From Roseomonas elaeocarpi (lineage in GTDB: Bacteria; Pseudomonadota; Alphaproteobacteria; Acetobacterales; Acetobacteraceae): DNA of 64,000 nucleotides. This document shows positions 63,690 through 64,000 of this stretch, one piece after another; position 1 is the first letter of the stretch, and each line of letters opens with the position of its first letter. The translations under genes and the position numbers were made by a program. Where the stretch lies: NCBI RefSeq assembly GCF_042433915.1, contig NZ_JBHLUN010000008.1:124001-188000 (forward strand), given 5' to 3'. Below the pieces are notes generated by a model, which saw only the letters and a program-made list of their open reading frames with translations, did not search any database and had not been told where the DNA came from.

Positions 63690-64000
63690 TCAGGCGGCGC
63701 GCAGCACCAGCGCGTCCAGCCCCTCGGGAACGGGCGCGGGCCGCAGCACCCGCCAGCCGGCCGCCTCGGCCAGGCACAGCAGCAGCGGCAGCAGCACGCC
63801 GCGCGGGCCGGAGGAACGCCCGGCCACCGCGTCCTCCTGCGCCAGCGCCTCGGTCCAGGCGGCGTTGCGCCCTTCCGGCCGGACCCGCACGCCGTCCGGG
63901 CCACCGGACAGGTGAACGGTGCCGCCGCGCGGCAGCGCCTCGGCGCCCAGCATGGCAGCCGCCAGCACCGCGCGCGCCGCGTCGGCCGGCAGCTCCGCTT
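63690..64000 (-). CDS. chpT: Histidine phosphotransferase ChpT (partial, runs off the edge)
   Basis: Only the C-terminal 103 codons lie in the window; the 5' end is beyond base 64000. The sequence AELPADAARAVLAAAMLGAEALPRGG matches the second domain of ChpT (DUF2328), which relays phosphate from CckA to CtrA and CpdR. Its position next to cheA and close to ctrA supports the call. About 96 bases separate it from the cheA start. Confidence 0.8.
   Translation of the reverse strand, partial: AELPADAARAVLAAAMLGAEALPRGGTVHLSGGPDGVRVRPEGRNAAWTEALAQEDAVAGRSSGPRGVLLPLLLCLAEAAGWRVLRPAPVPEGLDALVLRAA

Overview
The window is 64 kb of very GC-rich bacterial chromosome with almost no mobile DNA. It reads as an alphaproteobacterium, most likely of the Acetobacteraceae (Roseomonas-like). 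This rests on inference from CtrA, ChpT, the CarD/7Fe-ferredoxin neighbourhood, the AcpXL very-long-chain fatty acid cluster, an alphaproteobacterial SUV3-type helicase and a secreted RTX-Hint protein. No rRNA, IS element, prophage or CRISPR array was seen. One tRNA (Leu, anticodon CAA) is present.

Layout. 0-8.5 kb: hemC is divergent from tsaD-rlmJ-gpsA. gpsA converges on and overlaps a PL5 alginate-lyase-like gene, followed by a small DNA-binding-like protein, a degenerate histidine phosphatase and the haem exporter genes ccmAB. 8.5-14.3 kb: acnA, a lipid kinase, a metallophosphoesterase and an RTX-Hint secreted protein behind an AT-rich island. 14.4-18.1 kb: a polar amino-acid ABC transporter with an enolase-superfamily cycloisomerase. 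18.4-27.5 kb: SUV3-like helicase, S4 protein, a TetR/NTF2-like pair with a clear palindromic operator, an aldo/keto reductase, fdxA, carD, a BI-1 protein and a deaminase. 27.6-35.8 kb: amidase, ybbP-ybbA divergent from tesA, thpR, a PCu(A)C copper chaperone and a UDG-family protein.

36.2-47.7 kb: a large LOV-domain hybrid histidine kinase, a minimal zincin, a peptide-binding protein, gluQ, an esterase, an HNH nuclease, a very small membrane protein, two tandem paralogous lipoproteins, dsbB and a DUF2937 gene. 48-53.6 kb: tRNA-Leu, then the six-gene acpXL-fabZ-KS(beta)-KS(alpha)-adh-lpxXL operon, which in rhizobia makes and attaches the very-long-chain acyl group of lipid A. 54-64 kb: a membrane glycosyltransferase, fliJ-fliI, ctrA, and a chemotaxis operon reading chpT-cheA-cheW-cheY-cheB-cheR, cut off by the right edge. 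Flagellar export, cell-cycle control and chemotaxis genes therefore sit side by side.

Two cautions. ctrA is interrupted by a ten-N gap flanked by an exact 126-bp duplication, which is almost certainly an unmerged contig overlap. Several starts are uncertain in this GC-rich sequence; where a ribosome binding site or a 4-base overlap decided the choice, the entry says so.
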